Source of the DNA: Rana temporaria
Taxonomy: Eukaryota > Chordata > Amphibia > Anura > Ranidae
Assembly: GCF_905171775.1 (NCBI RefSeq)
Contig: NC_053491.1
Span: 107,394,682 to 107,458,681 of the forward strand
DNA: 64,000 nt
Direction of reading: 5' to 3'
Of this stretch, positions 51,749 through 63,810 are shown in pieces (positions within the stretch are counted from its first letter, which is position 1; every line of letters begins with the position of its first letter). Below the pieces are notes generated by a model, which made no database searches, was not told the origin of the DNA, and saw only the letters and a program-made list of their open reading frames with translations. Position numbers and translations under genes: made by a program.

Positions 51749-52261
51749 CGGCATGCAGTGACGTCACCGCGTTCAACGCAAGGAGGAAGGACTCCTATTG
51801 TGCCTGCCGGCGTTTATTTGTACATGCCTACATTTCATGGATGTCTGTGAGTAGGTTTTTATCTTTATTTAACCTGATTTTTAAACGTTATCACGCTATG
51901 GTCCGGTTTCCTCTAATTATGGTATGACCCACAGATTGGTCGTCTGACACGCATCTGAGTCTCCATACTCTGAGGATAATCCCACTGTGGTTCCATTCAC
52001 CCTGGCTTCATCTTGCTGTTGGATCATTATACCCGGCTATTGTTTATCTGCAATCTGGTAAGCTGCTCTCCATGTGGTGGTGGTTTCCATGGATGTCAAG
52101 TGAACCTGGGTGTTGTTCGTCCTGATCTCCAATATCGGAGGCGTTGGTCCATTATTCAACCTTTATTTGGACTTTTGTTCATTTTTGTTGTATATACTCA
52201 GCAAACAAGGCAGGTATAAATATATTAGTTGGCGCAGTTTTTTTCTTTTCCATTTTTGTCC
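51749..52261. other. No gene recognised
   Basis: Unrecognised sequence between the hammerhead-like motif and the minisatellite. Confidence 0.4.
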
Positions 52262-52760
52262 CCAGCTCAGTGCTTCCTTACATCAGGTGCCCCCAGCGGA
52301 GTCTGTCCTTACATCAGGCATACCCAGCGGAGTCCATCCTTACATCAGGCATGCCCAGCGGAGTCCCCCCTCACATCAGGCATACCCAGCGGAGTCCATC
52401 CTTACATCAGGCATGCCCAGCGGAGTCCCCCCTCACATCAGGCATACCCAGCGGAGTCCCCCCTTACTTTAGGCATACCCAGCGGAGTCCCCCCTTACAT
52501 CAGGCATACCCAGCGTATTTCCCCCTTACATCAGGCATTCCCAGCGGAGTCCCCCCTTACATCAGGCATACCCAGCGTATTTCCCCCTTACATCAGGCAT
52601 TCCCCGCGGAGTCCCCCCTTACATCAGGCATACCCAGCGAAGCCCCCCTTACATCAGGCATACCCAGCGGAGTCCCTCCTTACATCAGGCATACCAAGCC
52701 GAGTCCCTCCATACATCTGGCATACCCAGCGGAGTCCCTCCTTACATCAGAGTTTCCCCC
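52262..52760. repeat. Minisatellite, about 34-36-bp unit
   Basis: Some fourteen units of the form ACATCAGGCATACCCAGCGG followed by AGTCCCCCCTT. Higher-order variation is visible: some units have CGTATTTCCCCC in place of CGGAGTCCCCC. Long frames through it (for example 52144-52968) are a product of the repeat. Confidence 0.95.
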
Positions 52761-52774
52761 CAATGGACCCTTCC

Positions 52775-52945
52775 TTAATCATGTTTGTCCCCCATTGGAG
52801 TCCCCCTTAACCAGGTGTCCCCCCATTGGAGCCCCCTCAGGTGTCCCGCCCATTGGAGCCCCCTCAGGTGTCCCCTCCATTGGAGCCCCCTCATGTGTCC
52901 CCCTATTGGAGCCCCCTCATGTGTCCCCCTATTGGAGCTGTCCTT
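52775..52945. repeat. Second minisatellite, about 27-bp unit
   Basis: Five to six units around CCATTGGAGCCCCCTCAGGTG. Directly adjoins the first array and shares the GAGTCCCCC word, so it may derive from it. Confidence 0.9.
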
Positions 52946-53393
52946 GCAGCGGTATCTCCTGTCTCTAGTACAATAGAAAATAAACTTCTGCGGCAGCGCC
53001 CACCCCGCCACCTTTCCATAACAGACGGACCTTTATTTTCTATTATATTAGATCGGCTGTGTTTTGGTCTTCTTAAAAATGGTGTCCGGCGTAGACATTG
53101 TGCGGCGGTAAAAAAAACTTCTTTACTTTAAACACGTTTCTCTTCTCATCTTCAGCATACATAAACATGCATAAACAAGTAACTCATAACACAATGTAAA
53201 CCAAGAACTCTTCCCCCCCATCCCTACCCCATCCTAGGAACCTCCTCCCTATTTTCTTTTCTCACACCGCGTCTATTATGAATTATACTGCTTTATGCTC
53301 CCATCATTTCTTAAAAATTCATTGATTGTTTATAGTCTACTCATCGTTTCCATTTCTCCTCAAACTCCTCTAAGCCCTCTGTGTCACTGAACC

Positions 53394-53876
53394 TTAAAGC
53401 GGATGTGCCATGGGAAAAACATATTAAAAGCCAGCAGCTACAAATACTGCAGCTGCTGACTTTTAATATTAGGACACTTACCTGTCCTGGAGTCCAGCGC
53501 CGATCGCAGCACAGCACGAGCGATCGCTCGTCTCTCTGCTGCTCCCCCCGCCATCCACGCTGAGGGAACCAGGAAGTGAAGCGCTGCGGCTTCACTGCCC
53601 GGTTCCCTACGGCGCATGCGCGAGTCGCGCCGCGCCCGCCGATTGGCTCCCGCTGTGTGCTGGGAGCCGAGTGTTCCCAGCACACAACTGGGGGGGTGAC
53701 GGGAAGTGACGGAATGCCCGTCTTTTGCCCGTGAATGCCGGGCCGGAAGTGGGTGCAAATACCTGTCTTTAGACAGGTATCTGCACCCCCCCCCCTGAAA
53801 GGTGTCAAATGTGACACCGGAGGGGGGGAGGGTTCCGATCAGCGGGACTCCACTTTAGGGTGGAGAACCGCTTTAA
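53394..53876. mobile_element. T2-type MITE inserted in the LINE
   Basis: TTAAAGCGG at the left and CCGCTTTAA at the right with TTAA on each side; LINE coding is colinear across it. The interior is GC-rich with an internal inverted pair CCAGCAGCTACAAATACTGC / GCAGCTGCTG and a C run at 53785. Frames inside are incidental. Confidence 0.85.
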
Positions 53877-54407
53877 GTATTCCAAATTTTGTATATCATT
53901 TATTTTATTACACCATTTCTTCACCGATGGACTTTCCTTTTCTTGCCAGTGTCTGGGTATTAGGCTCTTAGTGACATTTAACAACAAAACCTGGGGAATG
54001 CCCAGGGAAAAACCAAGCCTACTTACCGACCAGCTTGCAGAACAGCCAATTAACCTGTCTAACAGTATGCGTTAAAAACAGGGGTTTTGTCCGCACACAT
54101 TTGCAAATGCATGCGTGAGCATTAGCGACATTTAACAACTGTGGGAGAAGGGTTTTCAGATATCGCTTGGTTAAAAGTCTATTCCCATGATGTAAACACC
54201 CACACTGGTCATGGGACTTCGATATTAGTTATTTCTTTTATTAGATACCTACCCTCCTTCCAATTTTTTTTATTTTAGGGCATGTCCACCAAATATGTGC
54301 CATGGTCCCAATTTCTTTGCACCCCCGCCAGCAGAATTCTGATGTTTCCTTTTGGTATTTGTGTTCCTTATCAGGTGTTATATACCAGCTCGCCAGGCAT
54401 TTATAGT

Positions 54408-54895
54408 TTAAAGCGGTTGTAAAGGAAAAAATAGTTTTCCTTTAAAATAACAAACATGTCATACTTACCTCCACTGTTCAGTTCGTTTTGCACAGAGTGG
54501 CCCCCGATCCATGTCTTCTGGGGTCCCTCGGTGGCTATCTCTGGTCCTCCCCGCAAGTACTGACCACAGTCATGCGAGAGCTCGCATGGTGGTGAGTAAT
54601 TGCGGGCGTGCTCCCGTGATACAGCGAGCGGCCATAGCCCCTCGGCCCCCGCCCCTCGGCAGCGTCACTGGATGTTATTGAGAGCAGCACCAGCCAATGG
54701 CTGCGCTGCTCTCAATCTATCCGCTCTAGCCAATCAGCGGCCAGGCTGAGCGGCGAAGAGGATCTCGGGACTGCGCGGGACTTTCGACGGGTCAGGTAAG
54801 TAAAACGGGGGCTCGAGGGGGGGGGGGGCGTTTTTTCACCATAATGCATAGATTGCATTAAGGTGAAAAAATGTTTTCATTTACAACTCCTTTAA
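54408..54895. mobile_element. T2-type MITE, family B, inserted in the LINE
   Basis: Begins TTAAAGCGGTTGTAAAGGA and ends TTACAACTCCTTTAA. Internal TGCATAGATTGCATTAAGGTG and CAGGTAAGTAAAAC match family B. LINE coding is colinear on both sides. Confidence 0.88.
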
Positions 54896-55535
54896 CTCCA
54901 TCATGTTGCTGTTTACTGTCGGGGAGTGTACCCTCTTCATTAATTGCCTTGTCTCTAAATCATTCAACTGTACTCTTAATTCCTCCTCCCATTTCCTGAT
55001 GTATGGCGGTATCTCCGACTTTTCCACTACCTTCAATATTTTATAAATCTTAGAGGTTACCCCCTCCCTCCTTTTTCTCCACACAATTTCTCTAGGGGGC
55101 GTAGATTCTCTGCCGATCTAATAGGCTGCGGTAGGGCCTCGAAAAAGTGTTTTAGCTGGGTATACCGCCATTCATCTATCACCAATAAGTCCCTTCTATT
55201 TTTTAATTTGTGATACAGTATGTGCTCAAACTGTCTTGCGTCATTACATCTTTCAGTTGTACGTTCTCTTGTATAATCCATTTTCCAAATATTTTATCTA
55301 TCCCCGGCGTGAATTATTTTGTGTCTGTTAGTGGTATTAGTGGAGAGTCGTATTCCCACCTTTGCCTTTTGTGTACCTTGTCCCAAATTTTTTGTGCATT
55401 CCATGTGATACTATGTGTGTCCCTGCTGAGGTCTCTGTACTGTGCTGGGATCCATATTATTTTCCCCATTAAGGCTTTACTAATTTTGTTTATGTCAAGA
55501 GATTATAAACAATCATTGTGTATGTTTGGTTATGC

Positions 55536-57930
55536 ATGGCAAAACTATGGGGAGTATTTATAAAAAAAAGTTTTAGCTATTGATCCAGAAAAACTGCTGA
55601 CACTTACTTTCTGTGTGATTGATCTACAGGTCAAATGTTATTAATTCATAAAAAAAAGAAAAAAAGAAATCCTATGATCCTCAGCCTAGCTAGTGTCCCT
55701 AATGTGGTATTTTCCCTAACCACACTATTTTTTTTGTAAATTAAAAACAACTAACCCGTAGAGGAAATAGAAGGAGAACATTCAATGTTGCCCCATTTGC
55801 ACAGAACAAATGTAACAGCAGTTTTGCTGAACAAATAGCTATACAAACTTTTTTTTATTAAAATACACTTTAATTTCCTGTAATGATGTGATAGTTAAAT
55901 AAGGACATTATAAGCAATTCAGATCTGCACTTTCTGATCTCAGCTGGATTTCCTTGGTATGATGACGGCCATAAAAAGCAGCTCTTGTAAATGTCAAGAT
56001 GGTCAGTCCTTCATTAAATTTATCTATTTGTAAGGCAATAGTTCAGACCACTTATTTTATGTTGTTTTTGTAATATTGTAATACCAGTTTACATTATTTA
56101 GTAAGTCAGATTCCATTATTTATTAGTATCTTGCCAGTGTCAAAATTTGTTACTAATTAGAAACCAGTCATCTACATCTCCAGCCAAGTAGATGTAGGTG
56201 GTATTGCAATGTAAAAACATAGATTAACTGGCTAGAGACACTTCTAATAAACAATATTCTTGCTCCTTGGGGTCAAGCTACAAATCATGTATGTTTTGTA
56301 AAATCGCATACATTAGTTAATGAAAGACATTCAGAAAGTGTGGCAGATTTCAGCTTGATATCTGATAAATACACAGGTTATGAGCTTTGGAGCTAGGAAA
56401 CAGCTAATTGTGTGTCCACACATTTTAGCTTGTATTGTGTATATGTAGTGAAATTTCACAGCTCTTGTGACTCATTTTAGAAGAGTGATGGTTCTCTTGT
56501 TGTCACTATGTTATTTAAAGGTATGGAAACAGTGTTTAAAACCATCGATCGTATAGCTGGCTGTATTTCAGGAGATGAATGACGAGGTGTATAAGGAAAA
56601 CAGGGCAATTTACAAAGGAAAGAAAAACATGATATGATTTATGCATTCATTATAGCAAATTGGCAAAACTGGTTTTCTAAAAAGTTAGATTGGTTGAGAT
56701 TGTGCCACTAACCATTTAAAGTGAACCTGTGCTTTGTCTGTGTAAGTGGGGGAAAAAAAAGGTTTTATTTTGTTCACATAGTTCTAGGATTGCTGTTTTT
56801 TTGTTGCTATTTTTTTCCCCTAAATCTCTATTTTATTTGTGTTTCATTTTGTTAGGGTCTTTTTTTTAATTTTATTTTTATTATTGACAAGATTAACAGC
56901 AGCAACAGCACATTGACGTTGGTTGGTGACACCACAAACACTGCCCTTTGTCTTTAGCGTATTGTGCAGTTTAGTCCTTAAAAGCACAGCAAATTTCCAG
57001 TGACAGATTAGGTAATTAGGAAAATTGTGTTTTCTGTTCCCTGCTGTTACCTTGCTGGGTCCCAGATGTTATATTGGCTGCATATGTCTGATGGGTGAGG
57101 CGGGTGCTGATCACCTGTGTGCTAGATCTGTGCATTTTCTGCAGCCATTTTTCTTGCTTGATTTTTTTTCCCATATTGGGGATGAGAGTGGGGCCTCACA
57201 AAGCCTAGAGCTACCTCTAAATGACAGCATTCCCCTGTTGATGACTTCCTTAGTCGAAACGCATCTGTGTTGCATTACTGCACCCACATTGCTTTTTTAA
57301 CTTATTTTTGTGATCACCTTTATTTCAATTCTTGTCATTTTCTGTATGACAATTTTACGCAATAAACCATAATTGGTTTTATGACCTGCACCATTGGGAG
57401 CTTTTTTTCTTTTATTTCCCATATTCCTGATACATTTGGAGTCTATACGGATCTATTTCAATATCCATCTACCATCGGGTGGAGTGCTGTTTCCTTGTCT
57501 CAGCATCGTGGACCACCCTTCACAGGATTGTTCCAGATATCTTTGGCCACCACTGGGATCCTGCTGCTCTGATCCAGGTCTCTGAGACCACAAGCTTTTC
57601 TGACTCACTGTTATATAACAGACGAGTCCAACGGTTGCAGTAAGAGTACCCTATACATCTTTTGCATGAAGAATCAGAGATTTCAACAGGCAACCTGTCA
57701 TTCCTGTATTCAGTGCCATCCTTTGAAAATTGTTTCACTACCTGTTTAATATACATGGACTTTCACACTATTTAACTTAGCCTTTGGGCTTCTGAGTTTA
57801 TATGCACTCTGTGGTATATTTACAAGTGTACCACTCATGACCATTTAGCGCTGCACTATTTATTGTATATTACCAACATTCATCTCTAGACTTGGCTGAT
57901 AGTAAAAGCAAGGAATAAGTCCCATGGTAA
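55536..57930. other. No gene recognised
   Basis: About 2.4 kb. Short frames near 57025-57300 and 57381-57585 have no known domain. A TTGATGACTTCCTTAGTCGAAACGCATC segment at 57238 recalls the hammerhead-like motifs but does not fold as well (see rejected items). Confidence 0.4.
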
Positions 57931-57995
57931 CATTATTATAATTATTATAATAATAATATTAATACATGATTTATACAGCACCAACAGTAATAAAG
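57931..57995 (-). mobile_element. CR1/L2-like LINE 3' end, minus strand
   Basis: On the minus strand TTACTGTTGGTGCTGTATAAATCATG is followed by a TAT/ATT repeat, the same terminal wording as the tail at 32570-32603. Confidence 0.5.
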
Positions 57996-58077
57996 ACCAC
58001 ATTGTCATTCCTATTGGTGAAGGGTAATGGTTGGTGATTTTGAATCTGTATTGGTTTGTTTTGAAAATGGTTGTAAA

Positions 58078-58265
58078 GTAGTTGTAAAGCCTAAACAGTT
58101 TTTACCTTAATGCATTCTTTGCATTAATGTAATTTTTTTTTTAGGTACCAGTACTCCCTCTCACCCCCCCCCCCCCATACTTACCTGAACCCTCACTGGG
58201 TCCAGCGTTGTGCTGCTCTGTAGCGGCTCCCTCCTCTCTCTCTGCTCTCACAGGCTTTACTGGGA
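58078..58265 (+). mobile_element. T2-type MITE, family B, 5' fragment
   Basis: GTAGTTGTAAAGCC, TTACCTTAATGCATTC, a C run and TACTTACCTGAACCC match the left part of family B in reverse order of the 1736 copy. The right end is missing. Confidence 0.55.
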
Positions 58266-59509
58266 GCAAGTACTTGTTGCAAAATAATGCAGAGGCAGGC
58301 AAGAACAAAGACAACAAATTGGCACATATGTCCTTGCACATGCAGCCTGCTGAGACATTGGGTCCAGTAGTGAAAGGGAGGGAGGTTCAAATAAGTTCAC
58401 TGACCATACCTGGGTGAGAGATATAGCACAGGAGAAAAATGAGGGAGAGGAACAACATCAGTGCGGAAAGGATGTCATCCAGGGGTAGGTTGCAGAAGTG
58501 TGGAGGAAGCAGTCATCCTATTTCATCATCTGGTATCAAATGACTTACCACTCAGCTCTTGGGAGCAGCACCTGAATGCTAGCTGTCAGCAGGGTAAAAG
58601 TCACACTCTGTCCAGCACCTCTCCTTCCACTTCTAATCCCCACGATACAAGTTTCCCCATTAACAGCCTCCAGAGATAAAGAAGAAAGTCTTTCAAAGAA
58701 AGTCAGAGGTTTACCTTAGTCTCTTCCAACTGGTAAAAGGGTGAGCATGGTGCCACACAGAATAGGAGCAAACATAGGCTGAAACCTTCCTCTAAATCTG
58801 CCAACTACACCCTGCTACCTTCAGCTGTAGCAATCAGCAGGCACATTTCTCTGACGTAGCTGCTGAAATGGAAAATGCATGCCCCCTAGCCACCCCCATA
58901 TTCACCCCCATATTCACAGGCTCAGTGCCAGCTTAGCACAATTGCTGGCTTTTCAGCTCCTGCCTTTCCAGTGCATTTCTACCCTGTATTGCACCACAAT
59001 GGCAGGTTCACAACTACTCTTCTTTGCCCATAAGTCCATTCCTACCCTTCACCATCATCATGTGGAAAATAATGTGTCTATATATTTGGATCACACAGTC
59101 AGCAGGAAGGTCCATGTGACCACAGACATGTGATCCAGCCATTATAGCCAGGCACATTATATATCATTTATGGCCCACTAGGTTATTCTGCTGGCAGCCA
59201 GGAAGGATGCAGAGATAGGGAACAGCATTGTAGCTGTCTGTACCGCTCTGCATCCTTACAGTTGGTGACATGACAGTTGCGTCACCTACATCTCTTCCTC
59301 AATGCCTCCTCAATGCCTTCTTTGGGTGAGTCATCTGTACCACCAGTTCTCCACAAGCATTAAAGAGGCTATGTAGTGGGTCAGACAGATGATGTCACAC
59401 AATGTTGCAGCTGGTATGCATAGAGGACAGGAGGCACACTGAGGCAGAGATTCTGTCAGCTCTGTGAAAACGGCAATAACCTGCTGTCCGTCCTTCCACA
59501 GGGAAGGAT
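58266..59509. other. No gene recognised; may include decayed hAT sequence
   Basis: Precedes the hAT transposase fragment. Short stretches could be its decayed upstream coding, but I cannot align them confidently. Confidence 0.35.
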
Positions 59510-59970
59510 CACGCACGTGCCTTCCCTGGCATACATCCTCAACTTGGTGGTTCAGTAATCTTGTCTAGGTACCCTTCCTTACAGCATCTTCTGAGGCAGG
59601 CCAGAAGAGTCTGTAACCATTTTAGGTGCTCAAACACAGCCAGTGTGTGCCTGGTTGTATTTCAGCAGGAACTTCATCTGCCTGCACACCATCTGATATG
59701 TGATATGCCCACCCGGTGGAACCCTACCTTGGCCATGCTGCAGTCGTTGCACATACATCTCTGGGCAATAAATGAATACCTGTGTGAGTATAGCATAAGG
59801 ACAGACACAGGAATGCTAGGGTTCTTCTCCCTATGTCGGTAGCTCTTTATACAATACCGATTCACCATATTTTCACCATTTGAGGGGGCAACCAGAATAC
59901 TGAGCTGTACCAATGTAGGCATCAGCTTCACAACTGCACTGGTCTTGCTGCTGGAGCAGATACTTGTAGA
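59510..59970 (+). pseudogene. hAT (ZBED-like) transposase fragment
   Basis: ILNLVVQ (about 59530) is followed, in another frame, by LSRYPSLQHLLRQARRVCNH, FRCSNTASVCLVVFQQELHL, and LICDMPTRWNPTLAMLQSL (the CDVPTRWNSTY motif of hAT transposases). After a stop near 59840 the frame continues as PFEGATRILSCTNVGIS (the PFEEAT motif). This is the central part of a hAT transposase. Frameshifts and stops make it a pseudogene. No terminal repeats or target duplication were located, so it is an old remnant. Confidence 0.75.
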
Positions 59971-60169
59971 ATTATATCTTATAGTCTCTGCTTCTAAGAT
60001 ATTCTCCCAATAAAAAGGAAGAGATTGTCTTTATAATATTTACATTGTGTCTATGCAAAGATTTCATAAATTGTTATATTTATTGATGAACTCTTTTACC
60101 TTCAAAAAGACTTCAAATGTGTGCTTGAAATTACTTACATTTTTCCATTTTAAATTTCAAATAAAATAA

Positions 60170-60212
60170 TGTTTGTTTTTTTTTGTTTTTTTGTTTTTTT
60201 GTTTTTTTTACA
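60170..60212. repeat. (GTTTTTTT)n run
   Basis: Repeated GTTTTTTT units. Confidence 0.9.
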
Positions 60213-61400
60213 AATGCAGTCTGCCTTCTCTCTACCTCAATACTATCTGTCTGTCCAAAAGGGCATAAATCTGTGCTGCAATTCTTTATATTATTTCTTT
60301 TTTTTGTCTGGGAAGAAATAACAAATTTTGTTTGAAAGTAGACTTTGTTTGTTGTATGGCTGACATACTATAGCAGCCTGTCTTACTAATCTCTTAGCAT
60401 GTATGACTTTGATTCATTCTTGGAAAAAATATAATTCTTGCCTCTTTCTAGTTGCAGTCTATTTGCTCTCTCCCTCGAAAAAAGGCCAATCCAAACGATT
60501 ACAAGTTTAGCAGCAATTCTGTCAATTTTTCTCCTTATTTATTCTGTGAAAAAACAAGCCAATTTGTCACTTTTGAATGCAATCAGCTTACACTCCCCCT
60601 CAGAAAATCCAGCCTATTCCAATGAAGCACTGAAAAGTGTGGTGCAGTTCTTTTCAACGATTGTTTCCAGTTGTACACAAACTTAACTTACCTTTTAGTT
60701 CCAGATACAATGTGCAAACTCATTTGTTCAAAAAATTGCAACCTGCTCATGTTACTATAGTGCAAATCCTATCTTGAGCCTCCGAAACAAGACACTGTTT
60801 TTTTTTTGTTCCAGGTGCCATATGCTTTTGAAATCCCTAGGAAATTGCAGCCTGTTCAAAAAGGCATAATAGCCATGGTGCTAAACTGTAAAACATTTCC
60901 CTCTTCAGTCTAGGAATCAGGACACTAATGTATTATTTCCATATATAATGTGCCTTCTCAGGCATTCCAAAATTGCAGCCTGTGTATACATGCTTAGGAT
61001 CTGTGGTACAAGCCTGTAACTTTTTTTCCATCTTCAGGCTTCTATTAAAATCTGTATTTATTTTTTTCCTAGATGCAGTGCCCTTACTCTCTCCCTCAGG
61101 TAGTTCTGTCTATCAAAGAAAAGTTTAAAATTGTGCAGAAAATCTGTGCATTTTTTTTCTTTGAAATTTGAAACAAATAGACCCAATACTTTGCTTAATA
61201 GATGTAATTATTCTGCTCAATCCCAAAGTAATTGCAGCCTGTCCATACAGGCTTAAGATTTGTGTTGCAAATCTGTAACATTTTCCATCTTCAGTCTCCT
61301 AATTATTTAATTGTTTATTTCTAGATGCAATGTCCTTGTTCTCTCCTACAAAAATGTTGTCTTGTAAAAGAAAGGCTTAAAATATAGGGATCAAATTAAA
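60205..61400. repeat. Old tandem array, about 120-170-bp degenerate units
   Basis: Roughly eight spaced copies of a theme: (T)TCCAGATGCAATGTGC / CTCTC near the start, (A)ATTGCAGCCTGTCCATACAGGC in the middle, then CTGTAACATTTTCCATCTTC near the end. Examples of the middle block are at 60737, 60855, 60972 and 61231. Divergence is high and unit length variable. Confidence 0.55.
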
Positions 61401-62949
61401 AGCTACACTCTATCTGACGATTAATCGGATCCCTCTACCTATTACAGTACCACAGAGCAGTATATGAATTTTGCAACAAATCAGACTTTCCGTTCCATAC
61501 TTGATATAAATACATTTGCTAAACAAGGTTGAAGTATGTTATTGATGGGGAAGGGGTGTATATTATGTGAACATAGCTCCTTTGTCATGTGATGGATTGA
61601 GTTGCTTGAGTAGGTGTTTGAAACTGGCAGGATTTCTACTACAGTACATCTGTTTGTTATGGGTGGGTGATTATCCTCAACTTGGCATAATGTTCCCACT
61701 GTTAAGAGGCGCTGCCAATGACTGCTTAAGGGATGTCTTTTTTCCAAAATCATTTCTGTGAATTACAAGAAAATATTTAATTCCACTTTATTGAAAGCAC
61801 ATTCATGTTGAAATTGGCCTGCTTAATATGTATAACTGCTTATGGGCTGTAAGATATGTACTTTACACAATATTCTCTCTTGCTAGTAATTTATTTGCCA
61901 TTACTAGGAATGCAAGGAAATGTCTCTGAAGGCCTTACGAAGATAACCCACTGGACTCAACTATAAATTAAATGTGGTCTTCAGGTGGGCTGATCCTTTT
62001 ATGAAGCAGTGAGATGTATGGTTTAACTTTTGATATTTTGTGTCCATTTAAAAAAAAAGGAGACAGATCTTTTGAAAAATAACTCATGGTTTATCTTCTA
62101 GTTATGTTTAGCTTCACCCAGGAAGCGATGTATGGTACTGTCTGGACATTTAAAATATATCTTCTTTGAACCGGAATGAGTTACCAAAATGACTCGTCCA
62201 CCTATCATACGGCTAAGTTTGATATTTCTGCCTGGCAAACAAACTTTGTCTGCTGTGATGTCCCTTTAGGCTTAGTGTACACTGGGCATTCAGTCCCTGT
62301 GCACACGATTCTGGCATTTTCATGTGTGAGGAAGTCACAGGCTCACTATCCAGTTTCACTGCCTGCAGCCTGTAAAACTCTATGAGAGACTGGAAGCTGC
62401 TGGATGGGACTGAATGGTGCACTGAGTGGTACTAAGGTTCAGGGTAGCCACCCAGGGATCAAAATTTTGAAACACAAGAAATTGGTATTTTGGGGATTCA
62501 GCCCTGTGGGCATATTACCCTAAACATTAGTACCGTTTGGTGCACCATCCAGCCCTGTCCAACCAGAAAACCTTTCAGCAGGAAAACTCTGGAATCTCAT
62601 GCACAGAAGCCTCATGCCCAGGGTGCATGAGGCCTTGCATAAGTTATATAGGGGAAAGAAGCCAAAACATTTGTCAGACTAGGTAGTTTTTAATAGTGCC
62701 ACTTACAACGTGGTGCTATTACTGCACCAGATTATAAAATAATTACCACCAGTTCGTAGATAATAAAACTGGAGGTAATTAATATTTATGCAGAGCAGCA
62801 GAATTGCTGCAATTACTTTCCCCATCACTGCTTGTTAAGTATGTTGTTGGCTTTACAGCCAACAGCCTCATAGCAACCAGTAATGCTTCAGTGAGTGGAG
62901 TCTGATCAAGTCTGCTTTGCTGATAAATTTATCAACTTATAAACATAAA
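61401..62949. other. No gene recognised
   Basis: About 1.5 kb without a recognised feature. Confidence 0.4.
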
Positions 62950-63810
62950 AAACTATATTACCAAAAGTATTGGGACACCTGCCTGCGCACATGAACTTTA
63001 ATGGCATCCCAGTCATAGTCCATAGGGTTCAATATTGAGTTGGCCCCCCCTTTGCAGCTGTAACAGTTTTAACTCTTCTGGGAAGGCTGTCCACAAGGTT
63101 TAGGAGTGTATCTATGGGAACGTTGGACCATTGTGAGGTCAGGCACTAATGTGGATGAGAATGCCCGGTTCACAGTCTCTGCTCCCCAAAGGTGTTCTAT
63201 CGTGTTCAGGTCAGGACTCTCTGCAGGCCAGTCAAGTTCCTCCACCCCAAACCCGCTCATACATGTCTTTATGGACCTTGCTTTGTTCACTAGTGCGCCA
63301 TCATGTTGGAACAGGAAGGGACCATCCCCAAAGGTGGGAACATAAAATTGTCCAAAATGTCTTGGTATGCTGACGCCTTAAGAGTTCTCTTAAATGGAGC
63401 TAAGGGGCCATGCCCATCCCCTGAAAAACAACCCTACATCACAGCACAAATGAAGGTCCATAAAAACATGGATGAGCGAGTTTAGGGTTGAAGAACTTGA
63501 CTGGCCTGCACAGAATCCTGACCTCAGCCAGATAGAACACCTTTGGGATGAATTAGAGCAGAGACTGCGAGCCAGGTCTTCTCGTCTGCATCAGTGCCTG
63601 AACTTACAAATGCGCTTCTGGAAGAATGGTCAAACATTCCCATAGATAAACTCCTAAACCTTGTGGACGGCCTTCCCAGAAGAGTTGAGCTGTTATGGCT
63701 GCAAAGAGTGGACCAACTCAATATAGAACCCTACGGACTAAGACTGGGATGCCATTAAAGTTCATGTGCACGTAAAGGCAGGTGTCCCAATACTTTTGAT
63801 CTTGAACTAT
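62950..63810. mobile_element. Inverted-duplicated Tc1-like element
   Basis: Termini CCAAAAGTATTGGGACACC (62961) and GGTGTCCCAATACTTTTG (63781-63798) are inverted. Both are followed by matching GGCATCCCAGTC / GACTGGGATGCC blocks. The arms (about 62960-63290 and 63490-63800) each hold the transposase end, in opposite directions. The left arm on the minus strand reads ELDWPAESPDLNTIEHLWG; the right arm on the plus strand reads ELDWPAQNPDLSQIEHLWDE, the region with the catalytic Glu of Tc1-like transposases. The rest of the gene is missing. Non-autonomous. Confidence 0.85.

Larger units (their letters stand above)
53100..55535 (-). pseudogene. L1/Tx1-like LINE ORF2, C-terminal third, with two MITE insertions
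   Basis: Minus-strand coding from about 55530 with several frame breaks. Blocks in order are IWIPAQYRDLSRDTHSITWN (about 55450-55390), QFEHILYHKLKNRRDLLVID and KHFFEALPQPIRSAENLRPL (about 55240-55110), SKIYKILKVVEKSEIPPYIR and KWEEELRVQLND. A MITE (54408-54895) interrupts. Then YKCLASWYITPDKEHKYQKE and FCWRGCKEIGTMAHIWWTCPK, a zinc knuckle, follow. Late coding near 53950 is broken by a second MITE (53394-53876), and the frame ends FSDTEGLEEFEEKWKR at about 53345. A 3' untranslated stretch extends to about 53100. This region is the RT thumb to C-terminal end of an L1-clade (Tx1-like) ORF2. A different copy fragment is at 48701-49118. Confidence 0.85.

Noticed and set aside
52144..52968. Overlapping proline/serine-rich frames of up to 274 codons
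   Set aside because: They run through minisatellite units in more than one frame; no start context, domain or codon bias supports a gene.
57230..57270. Possible fifth hammerhead-like motif (TTGATGACTTCCTTAGTCGAAACGCATC region)
   Set aside because: GAAAC is present, but stem II would use bases of the box, the hexamer is no longer palindromic and the flanks do not pair. Kept only as a possible decayed copy.
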